Assembly: GCA_030015575.1 (NCBI GenBank)
Contig: JASDDO010000026.1
Coordinates: 192,659,739-192,723,738, forward strand
Direction: 5' to 3'
DNA length: 64,000 nt
Source: Agapanthus africanus
Taxonomy: Eukaryota > Streptophyta > Magnoliopsida > Asparagales > Amaryllidaceae
In this document: positions 11,023-22,817 of the stretch, piece by piece
How positions within the stretch are numbered: position 1 is the stretch's first letter
Layout of the letters: every line of letters begins with the position of its first letter
The notes under the pieces: model-generated
The model's input: only the letters and a program-made list of their open reading frames with translations
Database searches by the model: none
What the model was told of the DNA's origin: nothing
Position numbers and translations under genes: made by a program

Positions 11023-12215
11023 GAAAGTATCAAGGTTTGTGCTAGTGCAGAGGTATTATCTGTACCGGTCAATTGCAAAAGACTAGACGGTGCAAAAGTG
11101 TTGGCCGGATTTTGGAAGTTCTGTGATTGGAAGGGGTGCTGACTCAATTGAAGTGGTGGCTGCTGTTGTGGTGGAGGGACCCCTTGGAAATTGTTTTGGT
11201 TTGGAACCGTGTTTTGAAATTGGGATTGGTTCCAATCAAAGTTAGGGTGATTCCTCCAACCCTGATCATATGTGGAGGAAGATGGATCGTTTCTAGGTCT
11301 TTGAAATGCGACATTGGTATGCTCATGACCTTGAAATGGACATTCTTCCGTCAAGTGAGACGGATCAGAACAGCATCCACATACAGTTTTGGAGAGTGAT
11401 ATTTGACTTAGGGCGGCTAAAAATTTGTTTTCCATAGTCTCGAGTTTCTTTTGCATAGCTGAAATGTCAGCTCTAACTCCTATGGAAATATCATTGCCAT
11501 CCCTAGACGATTGACTCACACCCTCCCACTGTAAAGATTTTTCAGCGAAATCTTCTAGAAAGTTCCAGGCTTCCCTATCATCTTTAGTCATGAAGTTGCC
11601 TTGACACATGGATTCAAGGGTCTGTCTCGTGTAAGGAGTAATGCCCTCATAAATGATTCGGCAAAGATCCCATCTCGGGATGCCGTGATGTGGACATTGG
11701 ATTAACAGATCCTTGAAGCGGTCAAGACATTTTGAAAATGTTTCATTTGGAAGCTGGGTGAATTGATAGATTTTGCTACGGACTCGAGCTGTTTTGTGAT
11801 GTGGGTAGAATTTATTAAGGAATGCTTTGACGAATTCATCCCAATTTGAAATGGAATGTGCGGTAGTGTTATATAGCCACTTCTCGGCTAAATCGCACAA
11901 AGTGAATGGGAGAAGACGAAGACGGAAAGCATCCACAGACAACTGTGAAGTACCCATCATTGCGCATACATTTTCAAATTTCGTGATAAACACGTATGCG
12001 TCTTCAGACTCGAGACCGTGAAATTTTGGTAGAAGGTTGATGTATTGGGGTTTTATTTGAAAATTTTCCCCGTTGGCTGGTGGAATGGAAAGACAGGTGG
12101 AAAGTGGGCCTCGTGTAGGATAGCATCTCTCTTGGAGAGAGATGCGAGGTGGATTCTGCGCACCAACGGACGGCGGCAGGGTAGTGGAAAAGAAGTTCGA
12201 TGGAGGTGGATCCAT
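11019..12215 (-). CDS. gag: G gag (ORF1, 398 aa)
   Basis: Structural Gag protein that packages the element's RNA. The retrotransposon gag domain is visible around residues 60-240 (LRLLPFTLCDLAEKWLYN, WDEFVKAFLNKFYP, FSKCLDRFKDLLIQCPHHG). A zinc knuckle of the form C-x2-C-x4-H-x4-C (CGCCSDPSHLTEEC) lies near residues 278-291, and a Q/N/P-rich tail follows. The start ATG at 12213-12215 opens MDPPPSNFF; no in-frame ATG lies just upstream. The frame ends in the ATGA overlap with ORF2, probably through a frameshift. Confidence 0.85.
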   Translation of the reverse strand: MDPPPSNFFSTTLPPSVGAQNPPRISLQERCYPTRGPLSTCLSIPPANGENFQIKPQYINLLPKFHGLESEDAYVFITKFENVCAMMGTSQLSVDAFRLRLLPFTLCDLAEKWLYNTTAHSISNWDEFVKAFLNKFYPHHKTARVRSKIYQFTQLPNETFSKCLDRFKDLLIQCPHHGIPRWDLCRIIYEGITPYTRQTLESMCQGNFMTKDDREAWNFLEDFAEKSLQWEGVSQSSRDGNDISIGVRADISAMQKKLETMENKFLAALSQISLSKTVCGCCSDPSHLTEECPFQGHEHTNVAFQRPRNDPSSSTYDQGWRNHPNFDWNQSQFQNTVPNQNNFQGVPPPQQQPPLQLSQHPFQSQNFQNPANTFAPSSLLQLTGTDNTSALAQTLILS

Positions 12216-13300
12216 CGATGTGGGTGTGGTGGTGGGTAAAAGAAAGGGTAAATGTAGAAATACCGACTTTGGGTCGATGAGGGAAACGCGGACTAAACAG
12301 GCACTAGAAACCCGTTGTCCAGCCTATCTTGTACTAAAAAGGGTTAGTACAAGTGGCAGCGTGAATTTATAATTAGGGGAAATGATGTATGCGGTGTTTG
12401 TTTTGAAAAGAATACGGATTTTAAAAAATATGATGCAACACAACAAATGCAACACACAAACCCTAGAATCTAGTGGTCACCTAGGTCAAACTCTAGACCG
12501 CTCCTAACTGCCAAAAGACAAGTCGCAGGATAAATCCTCCACTGCCTCTTTGTCCCCCTGTGGCCGGATAAGTGCCAGGTAAGTGGGAAGGAACCACCAC
12601 TACAGTGGGCCTAATTAATAACCACTAGCCTTAGACACACTCGCCTTAGGCACCATAAGAAAACGCGGATAAGCAATGAATTACCCACGGCCTTCTCTTG
12701 TCCTAATTGAGCGCGACGGTCCTTAGAGTCATCTCTAGATTTCTTTTAATTAATGAGGGTAAATGAGGATGCAAGTTTTGCGATTTTCGGGGCCTAGGAA
12801 GGGTAATGAAATCCCCACCTAATTTGGATTTGGTCGTGCCCCTTAAATTCCGTATTAATATGCAACAACCACAAGAATCAAAAACACGCACAAATTTTAT
12901 TTTGCTTTTGCGCGCAGCGATTTATTTGCAAAGAAACCTGCAGTAAAATTGTTATTGGAGCAGACAGAGGAGAAGATAAGAAAGTGAGAGACTTACAGAG
13001 AAAGTTTGGTGCAGTGAACAGTCCACATAGGCGCGGATCCGCCGCGGATTGGGGGTTCTTGCCGCGGATGGGCGCTCTTCTGGTGGAATCACTGTACAAA
13101 TTTTCTTCAGGGAGCTTCTGTCGGCTCCCTCCGCTCTCTGGTATATCCAAAAAAAAATTTCCACAGCACAGAATGCTCCAGATTTCCTCGCAATCAAATC
13201 GCAACACACGTATTAGTGTTTGCACGAATTTAGATCTAAAAATTATGATGGAATAAATTGTTCAACTCAAATTTCAAAATACGAACTATTAGCGCACCAA
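12216..13300 (-). other. G leader (5' untranslated region)
   Basis: About 1.1 kb between primer site and gag start. Several CCGCGGAT-type words sit near the primer site (13035-13070). The open frames here lack domains; I see no gene. Confidence 0.75.
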
Positions 13301-13317
13301 CCCCGGCAACGGCGCCA
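13301..13317 (-). other. G primer binding site (tRNA-Asp)
   Basis: On the minus strand TGGCGCCGTTGCCGGGG follows the 5' LTR after two bases. It is complementary to the 3' end of plant tRNA-Asp(GUC), the usual primer of Athila/Tat elements. Confidence 0.9.
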
Positions 13318-13319
13318 TT

Positions 13320-15220
13320 TGATTGAATAGAATTCTTGATGTGTAGTATGAAAATAGAATAGAAATCACAACCAAAAATTATTTGACCGCAATCAACTAC
13401 GGTGTCGGATGTAGTTTGTGTATGAGTGCGGATCGTCCACAGGGAAAGTGTAATCGTTCGTCTTTTGAATTAGGTGAGTCGAAACATTAATGAAAAGAAA
13501 ACAAAACAATTCATGATTTAAAATTGAAGTTCAAGAATGAGAAAATATCTAGATCTAAGAAATGTAAAAGATAGAATCAAGAATTGATTGTTTGATGATT
13601 TTTCCAAGCCAAATCTCAAGAATCGAAATGAGGCTCGTAGGAATCGATCGGATCTATAGATGTGATGTAATCTTAAAATTACGTATTCTTATCCTTCGAT
13701 GATTTGATACTAGATCGATGATGATCGATGAGAATTAGAGACTTCTTGTGAAACTAGGGTTTCATCTTATCTCTTGTTCTTTCATTGATATCATTCATAT
13801 TCTAGCCTCTAGTAAATTCAAGAAACGATCGTAGCTCCCTAATTTCGAGCGATCACAATCAAGAAAGCATCGCTACGAAACTAGGTCATCGATTCTTGAA
13901 CTTGCTAGGGTTTACAAAACTCGTAGGACTTAAAAATTGTATTAAGATTTGTTACATCATCATTCTACAATCGTCTCGACTCCTTCACGAGCGGAGTTTT
14001 ACTCAAACATCACAACAAGAACAACAATTACAAATTGAGATCTAATCATGATGCAAGAATTAAAAGAAAGCAAGATTAAAGAATTTCACCTTTTATTTAT
14101 ATCAACAATTTAGTTACATTCGCTCAAGAACTACAAGAGGAAGAACTTGATCGTCGATTTGGCTTCGCTCGTCTCCGTGGATCGCGGATCGGCTTGGATC
14201 ACTTGCCCGATTGAAGATCGGCTCGGCTCCTAAAAGGTTGAAGGCTTCTCGTTTGATTTGGTACTCAAGATCTTGAATTTGGAGTGGAATTAGGGTTAGG
14301 GTTTCGCACAAGCCTTGTCACGAGACTTGTGGAAGAAAATGGTGTAGAACGAACAACCTCATCCCTTAGATCTAGGTTCCTATTTATAGCCATCAAAACC
14401 CTAGATCTAGGATTTGAATTTTTAGTTTCCCTCCAAAAGTTTGTTAGATGAAATTTGAATTTCCCTCCAAAAGTTTGTTAAATGAAATTCAAATTTCCCT
14501 CCAAAAGTTAGTTGAGTGAAATTCAAATTTCCCTCCAAAAGTTTGTTGAGGAAATTTGAATTTCCCTCCAAAAGTTAGTTAGAGGAGAAACTTCTAGATG
14601 TGATTAGTTAGGAGGGAGCTTCTAGAAGAGGTTAGTTAGGAGCTTAATTAGGATTAGGCTTGCTTAATGATCTTTGCTGATCTGGCAGGAGCTTCGAGAG
14701 AATTCTGGAATTTAACATATCAGAAATGAATGTGGGCTCAGATATTGTGATTCTGCACCAAAAATTAAGCTCTGATGTGTCCAAAGCGCCGCGGATCCGC
14801 AGCGCAAGCCTGTTCCTGCCGCGGATCCACGGCTACTTGTGGGCCTTGGGCTTTGATCTTTCTGGTACAGTCTTGGGATGATTGTTGGGTCTTTATTGTA
14901 TATATAGAATTGTATAACTCCTTCTGAATTGCTACCAGATCTGAAATGATTTAGTTGGCATATTTTTGATCAGCTCTTTTGCTTTTCTTCCGTATTTCCT
15001 GCACAGACTCAAGACAAGTGTTGCGCAAATACGGAAATGATGCGATGCCATGAAATGCGGTTAATTTCCTTTAAAGTGTCAGTTTAAAAGTCTAACACAT
15101 GCAATCTTATATTTTGTGACAGATTTGCTAATATGTAGAATATGAATGCCGAACACTTCTAAATGTATGCAAATGTTACGGAAATTGCCGGCTAAAATAT
15201 ACAATATTTTCGACTGATCA
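13320..15220 (-). repeat. G 5' LTR (1901 bp)
   Basis: Same length as 5995-7895. The first 110 bases or so carry several substitutions and small indels relative to the other copy, the rest only a few. It contains the second copy of the minisatellite (14415-14580). Confidence 0.93.
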
Positions 15221-15225
15221 AGAGT

Positions 15226-16859
15226 TAATCATGGTTGAATGGAATGGTTAGGGTTAAGCATGAGACAAAATGGTGACTAAGTCAAAGCTTCTTGAAGCTT
15301 CAACATGCAAGTCCAAAATTAGCCACCATTTCATTTCTTTATGCTTAATAATTTTCCAAAATAAATAAATGAATAAATAATGGATAAAACAATACCCTAA
15401 TTTCCAACTTAACCATGGTTTAATTCTTTACACTTAACTAAAAAGCATGCATCATCAAACATGATACAAACATGTGTACAAAAGTATATCACATATACAA
15501 TGTGCACAATCCAAGTGAGAAAAAAGGTTTAAAGTGAACCAATACTAGTTAATGCAAAGTAATATATCAAATATATAATTATACATTAAATCATTAAATC
15601 AACACTTGATTCAATGATCCGGTCATGTCGCACACAACCGACTAGTATACAATGTATCGGCTTATCGAATCAACGCTTGAATCGATAACTAGGTTATATC
15701 GCATACAACCATTCGATACATTCATCGCGAGAATGGAATACGGTATCACATACACGTATTATTCTCGGTCCCGCACATATCTCATATGCGCTCCTATTTC
15801 GTTTCGCTTGAGCCAGGAAACCTCTGTGTAGGACTCTAAAGACTCGTCAATACGCCGGCAGCAGGTGATGATCATATCAAACACCCACAACCCGCAAGCG
15901 GTCTGCTAAACGTAACGGCCACCCGGGTATTGAGCGATCTGAAGATCGACGAGCAAGCCCACTCACACTCCAGTGAATCCAACCAGTAACACTACCGTAC
16001 AGTCCGGTCTGATCGTCTGATATATCGCATATCTCGTCTAGGGGTGGTAAACGTCAGATCCCAATAGCTCGATAAGTCGTGTCGATATGAGGTCTATAAC
16101 AATTCGAGAAACTACTGGTAACACTTACCAGTAAATCTCAGCAACCCTGGCCAGGGATTTCCTGTTATAGCCAATCGAACACATCGCAACATCAACCCCC
16201 TATACCGGGAGAGACGAATCCCCTCCTATCGCTCATTGCCTCCATGTGACGCGGGACTGTACCCAAAAACCACCATTTTGCACGCCCTCTTGGACGTGGT
16301 AAGATGGAAATCAAAGCACAGTGGGAACCACACAAGACTCTATGACGATCTCGGGTCAACAGACTACTCTGTACCAGTGTCACCAGAGAACTGCCATCTG
16401 ACGTGAGGTATAATACCATCTGGGAGTTCTCGGCGAGTCCGTCCAGTGTACCCAGTCTCTACTGAGCACCCGTATATCATCTCCGATGTCAAACACTAAT
16501 GGATATGGGATCATCCATCGCCCATCTGTATGGGTCGAGAAGGTATACGCTAGTCTACTCTGGTATATCTATGTCCCGTCTCGATATACCCATGACTAGG
16601 GACTGTGAAGGATGTACTTATGGACTACCATGTCCCCACTAGTATGATCCGCATCATAGTCCAGGTAGTCAAGTACACATCCTAAGGGCTTTACCAACAT
16701 GTAACAGAGAGACAATCAGTGTACACGTTAAGGTAAAGAGCAACCAGATAGCATACTATCATGTCGAGCAAGAAAGTCCTCCCTATATATGTCCCAGCAT
16801 CCACTACAATATACATCCTATGTACAGTAATGGCCTCTAGGGCATACATATAACTAACA
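15226..16859 (-). repeat. A 3' LTR, fragment 2
   Basis: It continues the LTR cut at 5994 and matches 23401-25034. It ends CTAACA next to the polypurine tract. The preceding 15221-15225 is the second copy of AGAGT. It contains the LTR core near 16190-16222. Confidence 0.93.
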
Positions 16860-16871
16860 ATCTCCCACTTG
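16860..16871 (-). other. A polypurine tract
   Basis: The plus strand ATCTCCCACTTG is the reverse complement of CAAGTGGGAGAT, next to the LTR end. Confidence 0.85.
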
Positions 16872-19600
16872 CTCTAGGGCCATCTGTAGCAGTGGTTGCA
16901 GTATCTCATACTCAACCATCCCATAAAAGTCTCTCTCTGGGAAATGGCCTTTCGTGAGTGGATCCGCTGTGTTTGTCCTCTGAGTCTACTCTCCTAACCT
17001 CGATCCCTTGGAGATCAACCATCTCCATGATCAGGTGACACTGCCTTAGAATATGTCTAGATCACAGATGGGACGGAAATTCCTTGGCATAAGCCAGAAC
17101 TCCATTGTCACACAATGGGAGGAACTAAGTTCATCTCATGAACAAATATACATCCAGACTGCCTCTTTGGTAGCATCGTAAGTAGCGATGTATCCATCCT
17201 TTATCGTCTAGTATGCCACGGTATCTAGCTTGGAACTCTTCCAACATACCGTCCCTTTACTGAGGGTAAAGACAATGCCTGCGACTGACATTCAGTCGTC
17301 TTTATCACCCTGGAACACTTCCAGTGATTCTCCCTAGGATCGATTGATACCTTCTCACTACAACTAGTGAGTATTCTAACATCCAATTAGATCTATCTCA
17401 TAGATCCAAAACTCAGGATTTATGAGGTATCATTCTGATCCTATATGGAGAATCATAGTGATAAGCGGAGATTGATCGAGCGTAGCATAGGAAACTCCTT
17501 CCCTATCAAGAGTATGTCATCCACGTGCTCTACGAGAATCATCACAATACTCCCTACTACCTTTTTGTTTATACAAGGTTCATCTACCATTTTGATGATG
17601 TCAACTTCTTTGACTAATCCATCAAAACAGATGTTCCAACTCCGCGATGCCTGCTTTATCCTATAAAGCATCTTGCACACGTTTCCGTTGCTCCCACTGT
17701 CTACGAAGCCCTCTGGCTGTGTACTTATAGACGCTCTCTTCTAAATCATCATTTAGAAAAGCAGTCAAGACACCCAACCACCAGATATCGTAGTCATGGT
17801 ATGTAGCCGTGGTAAGTAGGATCTGGATGGACTTAAGCATAGCTACTTGAAAAGGTTTCATCATTATCCACACCTGGTCAATGATGCAAACTTTTAACAA
17901 GTCTAGCTTTGAAAGTCTCAACTTTTCCATCTACACCAAGTAATCTTCTCAAGATATACTTGCTCCTGATGGGGATTTAACCCTTCAGATATAGCAACCA
18001 AAGTCCATACTTTGTTGGTGTATAAGGATTCCATCTCAGATCGATAAGCATCCAGTCATTCTTACAGAGTCTCACTCCTGATGGCCAGCTCGAAACTAGT
18101 TGGGTCATCATCTCATGATGCATTCCTCGCTCCCACTGTCATAGAGAAACCGAAGTATCTCTCAGGTGGGTAAGGAACCCTACTAGATCGGCGGAGAGGC
18201 TGAGGTTCGTTGGTTTCTACTGAATCCTCTGGTTGTACCAAATCATCTGCTGTAGTTTGTATAGCTGGAACACTTCCAGTTCTACATAACAGACTTTGCC
18301 TCGAGCTTGTCCGGAATTTGCTTTTAGACATAGGCCGGACAACCCCAGATCTTAACTAGCTTAAGACATGGGCTCTTCCCTTTCCATATCACATATGAAG
18401 TGGTAGGCATTGATTTGATTCGAACCCTATTCAATAGGTATGCAACTTCTCAAGTGCATAACACCCAAAAGGAAACAGGTAACTCAGTACTACTCATCAT
18501 AGAGCACACCTTATCATATAGGGTGTGATTGTTCCGCCCTGATATACCATCGTGCTATGGTGTATACAGAGGAGTAATGCTGAGAGAGAATCTCATTGTC
18601 CATTAGAAAAGTCCAGGAATTCCATGCTCAAGTATTCTCCTCCTTGATCACATCAAAGGACATAATACTTATACCCGTATTTTGGTTCTCTACTTCTAAC
18701 TTATATTCTGTGAATATCTTAAAAGGTTCGGACTTGTGTTTCAACAGGAACATATGTCTGAATCTTGAGAGATTTATCACAGAATGTAATGAAGTACAAA
18801 GAACCGGTTTTGGCATGTGTAGACAGGGGACCTACATACATCAACATGTATCATCCCAAGAGTTCACTAACTCTTTCTCTGTTACCAATAAACAGAGCTG
18901 TGGTCATCTTATCTTTGTGACATGACTGGCGAGTTTCACAAGATGTAAATTCAAACTGATTTAAATATGCATCTACATGTAACTTCAGCTAGTCGGGTCG
19001 CATTGATATGACCTAGTCTACAATGCCTCAAGAAGGATCCATTCATTTCTGAACTCTTCCTCTTGTGTGTGTTCTGTACACTAAGAACTGTAGTTTGATT
19101 TAGAACATCAATGCTTTTAGATAACGTGCCTGATCCGATCAAATTTTGATATAGGAAATGTTCAAAACATAATCCAACCATACAAAATTTTATCATTTCT
19201 TTACTAATAAAGAGACTGATATGATTTTGTATATCAGGTTCGGTATCTAATAACATTCGTTCAGAATCAATGTATTGGTAATACAGGGTGACAGTGACCA
19301 ACAGACTTGGCTGCAACACTTGCCCCATTTTCTGCCTCATGAAACTTATCACCCGTTCTCAGTCCTCTACCTATCTATAGCCCTATGTAACAGATTACAT
19401 ATATGGGATCCTGATCTGGTATCGCATACCCAGGACGTAAAGGACACTGAGAAACAGTTCTATATAATGAACACACCCGAAGATGATGCATCATCATGCA
19501 CTCTCCTCGTTTGGGTGGCACGGGAAATCTGGTATTCCCCAATTTCCTGCTCTGTCTCATAACAATTATAAGTTGGAGCGGGACCAACGTTCCCCAGCTC
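16872..19600 (-). pseudogene. pol: A protease-pol remnant
   Basis: Copia pol is recognisable but shattered. Fragments in minus-strand order: protease region about 19330-19560; GAG-pre-integrase HCRLGHINATRL (about 19000-19050); integrase pieces about 18590-18830; linker PLRRSSRVPYPPERYFGF (about 18130-18200); RT start with the degraded counterpart of the QMDVKTAFLNG box (about 17740-17800); then QASRSWNICFD and a mutated active-site box reading HVDDILLIG where I has YVDD (17453-17680). RNase H is only in scraps (16900-17430). Many frameshifts and stops separate them. No gag sequence lies between protease and leader, as in element I. No product is expected. Confidence 0.88.
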
Positions 19601-20113
19601 AGTATAACAAGCGGGTTCGGTCAAAAATCCGTATTATTATCTTGATTAAGGCGTGATATGGTCGCTACCTGGAGAGAGAGAGAGAAGAAAACACTCAGCG
19701 TGTGCTCTTGCAAGAATAGATTGGTTATTATTTTATCTAATCAGGATGGCTCCCACTGCTTTTTATCAAATCTTCCTTCAAACCCTAAAAGGAAAGACTA
19801 GCAGGGATTAATTACACACTACAAGTTCGCCAATCTTTCAGCCAGGCCAGTGTCGGTACTTTGAGGGAGGTCCCCCGTGCTTTCGCACGAACCTAATTAA
19901 TGTAAACCTCATTTTCCCAGAGGCGTAACCTCGTTAACACCTTTCTAGACACCTACTTGATCGGCTAATTGTAATGTATAAAACTCTCCCAGGAGTAACT
20001 CTTACTCGCAGCGGGTATCGGGATCCAACTATCTCATAGAAGGTATGCAATCTCATTGCAAATTTCAACACTTGAAATTCCCGATAATATTTTGCCCCTA
20101 GCGTCCTATGACC

Positions 20114-20307
20114 TTGACAGAGGTCAACAAACCATAGGCTGCTAGTCAAGTTCAACCCGTCATTTCCTGATTGAAGTAAACCCACCCGCACGACCCTTGA
20201 CAGAGGTCAACAAGGTCGCACGACTACCCTAAATCAATCACATCATATGCTTATGCAGATAAGCACTAATCAGCTACCGCACACTACGCCTTGACAGAGG
20301 TCAACAA
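20114..20307 (-). repeat. Triple hairpin array in A leader
   Basis: TTGACAGAGGTCAACAA occurs three times, identically, at 20114-20130, 20197-20213 and 20291-20307. In the element's RNA each reads UUGAC-CUCU-GUCAA, a perfect 5-bp stem with a 4-base loop. Spacing in element order is 94 then 83. Confidence 0.85.
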
Positions 20308-20454
20308 ACACAACACGAATACTAACCAGTACATATCTGAAATGACGGAGGGCTACGACAGGTTTTTCTGAAAACCTGTTGCGTAATGAACTTGATATCG
20401 TTGTAGGATCGAATGAATTTTGAAATGGAGTGTTTTTGAGGCTTTTCTGGTTTT

Positions 20455-20690
20455 GCTAAAGGAGTCACTCCCGGTGAAGGGATCGTCGGTCCTTTCCTCG
20501 TCGAATGAGGTGCGGGATATATCATATATATCACTGTGCAAAGCAAAAACTCTTAAAAGAAATCAAAAGATAAACCGAGAGTGTAGCATCTGCCAGTTAT
20601 TGCTAAAGGAGTCACTCCCGGTGAAGGGATCTCGGTCCTTTCCTCATCGAATAAGGTGCAGGATATATCTCATATACCGCTATGCAAAGC
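20455..20690 (-). repeat. Twofold leader repeat in A
   Basis: Two copies of a block beginning TTGCTAAAGGAGTCACTCCC, about 147 bp apart, each with AAGGGATC, a TTTCCTC run and a GGATAT word. The same pair occurs in I and Q and, reversed, in P. Confidence 0.8.
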
Positions 20691-20863
20691 AAGAACTGTA
20701 GCTACCTGTTTTATTTTTGAAATTCGATTCTACAACATCTTAGGTTTCTTTTTATTTCATTAATCACATTAATGAAGTCCCATCATTTAAGTACCTAAAC
20801 ATCACAGATAAATATGACGTACACTTATGCCATCCGCATTCGCCTCGATGTCCCCTCGTGCAC

Positions 20864-20884
20864 CGTTAGGTTAGGTAACTAACG
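20864..20884 (-). other. Small conserved leader hairpin (A)
   Basis: CGTTAG and CTAACG form a 6-bp stem with a 9-base loop. The equivalent stem exists in I, Q and P, is mismatched in O, and is kept by a swapped base pair in R. Confidence 0.65.
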
Positions 20885-22572
20885 GCAGAGCGGGGCAGGG
20901 CTAGCGCGGGTGTAAAACATAAGTAACGTTTATATAATATATCATATATACTATATACTGTATCTATCACAGAACATCACATGATCACATCACAGATATC
21001 GCAGCAGAAGAAACATATGAAATATTGGATATACTAGGACGTCCGTGTTTTCAATACGAACCAGTATAATACACGGATTCCACGGTCGTGATAAATAGCC
21101 AAACCCACACCCCTAGACCCCTACGAGAGCGGCAAGCAACCCTACCAATTCTAGAGTTAGGAGACCCGAACTCGACTCCTCGAGTTGGTCTCCTACTGGA
21201 CTCCAGAACCCGGTTACTTGTGCTCCCCTCCTTGGGTCTATCCTAGTGCGGAAAAGTAAATAATATACAAAGGGTGACAACTTCCGCAACCTGGAAGTGC
21301 CCCAAATAAAAGAATATTACATACATATTTTTACATGAATGAAAATAAAAAACACTCATCTCACATAAAAACCCCCGGCTATTCAAACACGACGATCCAA
21401 TATAACATATCCAGCAACACATAACATCACATGTCATCATCGTAAGTAAATATGTCCATCCCAATTGTCGTTGACATATAGCAACGAAACCGGCGATATC
21501 ACATATTACACTTACAGTCACAGAAAAGAAAGTGTAAAACTACAACAGTTGGAATCCACAACCATCTCAGACATCGCATGCCTGACCAAATGAATTACTT
21601 AGACATCGCATGCCTAACAATTATAAACCCGGCATTTTAGTCTCTTTATCGAAAACACTTTTCAATATCAAGTCGGGCAATTCAACAAGATTCCCGACAT
21701 CCTGATCGAATGCTCGTCGCAAACTTCAGTAGACGGCCGCACCCCCGATACCGTCGACGAAGTGCACCAAGGCGGAACACCGCTACCGCGAGCACCCGAA
21801 CGGATGCTTTCGGCGACGGGGTTCTCCTACAGTCACTTGGTCGGGGCTATGGAGTGAGGCTGTCTATTAAGTTTACCCGGCGAGTATCCGCGTACGCTAC
21901 GTGATTGCGACGGACTTTTGATCACATCAAAATTCCGTGGCAACCGATCAAGTGAGACTAAACTGCTATGTTTATAATATTCATTCAGTTATCTCATAAC
22001 TGTTGTTCATTCCAATTATTGTATCCCATTCCGGATAAATAGAAAATGTCAAACTTTCCGATCGAACAATCGAACACCCAAGTTTTCCCGGTACAGATCA
22101 ACACATGAAACAAGTCTAACAACATTCAGTTCGTGCCTCAATACCAACGGTCCAGCCGTAGAAGGGTCAAGCCAACGCCTCACATGTGGCACGCCGTACT
22201 GCCCCAAACCCGAAGGTTCAAAGGGCAGTTCAAGACGGTCACATAATCGAGTTAAGGTTTGTTGTCTTCTAGAGGGTCCATCGCGTTACTTGCACTACTT
22301 AGAACGTCGTTAAACTACGGAAAAATCCAACACTTGGAAATTTCCCGACAGGGGAAAAATTGGGTATTTATATCCGGTCGAACTTTTTAACATATTCTAA
22401 AATTTATCCGGAATGCCACATAGACAAAATCTGATAATCCGATCGAACATTCGAATCCCCAAAACAACCCAGAAAATTCAACACTTGAATTAATATTAAA
22501 AATTCCCAGAAAATCCAGCATAATTAATTAGGAGTTACTGTGTAAGATTCACTGAACAATGAGGCCGTACGG

Positions 22573-22616
22573 CCGTGGAACCGCCGCACGAGCCATGCTC
22601 GTGCCGCGGAACCGCG
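22573..22616 (-). other. GC-rich hairpin near A primer site
   Basis: GCACGAGC-CAT-GCTCGTGC (22586-22604) is a perfect 8-bp stem, flanked by CCGTGGAACCGC and GCGGAACCGCGG, which extend the pairing imperfectly. It lies about 190 bases past the primer site. Confidence 0.7.
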
Positions 22617-22803
22617 GCAGGTTGATGGAGTTAGACACTCGAACTTCACAGTAACTCTTAAAATCGCCTGCTGATTTTTCTGCATATTTTTAATGTTGAA
22701 AAATCCCAGATTTTAGAAAAAGGACAGAGAGCATGTTCCGGGTTGGGTTTTCGGTTCGATCGGGTTTCAAATTCCGTCTAGACTTCGCCTAAGGCTCTAG
22801 CTA

Positions 22804-22816
22804 GGCTCTGATACCA
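22804..22816 (-). other. A primer binding site (initiator tRNA-Met)
   Basis: Minus strand TGGTATCAGAGCC, complementary to the 3' end of plant initiator tRNA-Met, one base inside the 5' LTR. Confidence 0.9.
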
Positions 22817-22817
22817 C

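Larger units (their letters stand above)
5995..15220 (-). mobile_element. G: non-autonomous Athila-like Ty3/gypsy element (gag-protease only)
   Basis: A complete 9226-bp insertion with two 1901-bp LTRs (5995-7895 and 13320-15220), TG/CA ends and the target duplication AGAGT. On the minus strand the order is 5' LTR, aspartate-tRNA primer site, leader, gag, protease, a 1.4-kb non-coding stretch, polypurine tract and 3' LTR. The ITLRSGR box and a protease with DLGTSVNLLP place it in the Athila/Tat branch. RT, RNase H and integrase are absent, so it needs enzymes in trans. LTR differences cluster in the first 110 bases or so; the rest looks almost identical, so insertion was recent. Confidence 0.92.
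19655..22803 (-). other. A leader (long untranslated region)
   Basis: About 3.1 kb from the primer site to the former gag start. At the place where O and I have the gag ATG this copy reads ACG (19652-19654). The leader holds the triple hairpin array (20114-20307), a twofold repeat (20455-20690), a small hairpin (20864-20884) and a GC-rich hairpin (22573-22616). It matches I's leader closely. The open frames in it are short and domain-free. Confidence 0.82.

Noticed and set aside
16192..16419. Open frames recurring in LTRs (such as this one and its copy at 24367-24594) as conserved genes
   Set aside because: They recur because LTRs are repeated; they have no domain and other families do not keep the frame.
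20114..20307. Evenly spaced short repeats as a CRISPR array
   Set aside because: Only three copies, 17 bases long, inside a plant retrotransposon leader; no cas genes.
22804..22816. Primer sites as tRNA genes
   Set aside because: Only the 3' complement of the tRNA is present; no cloverleaf sequence around it.
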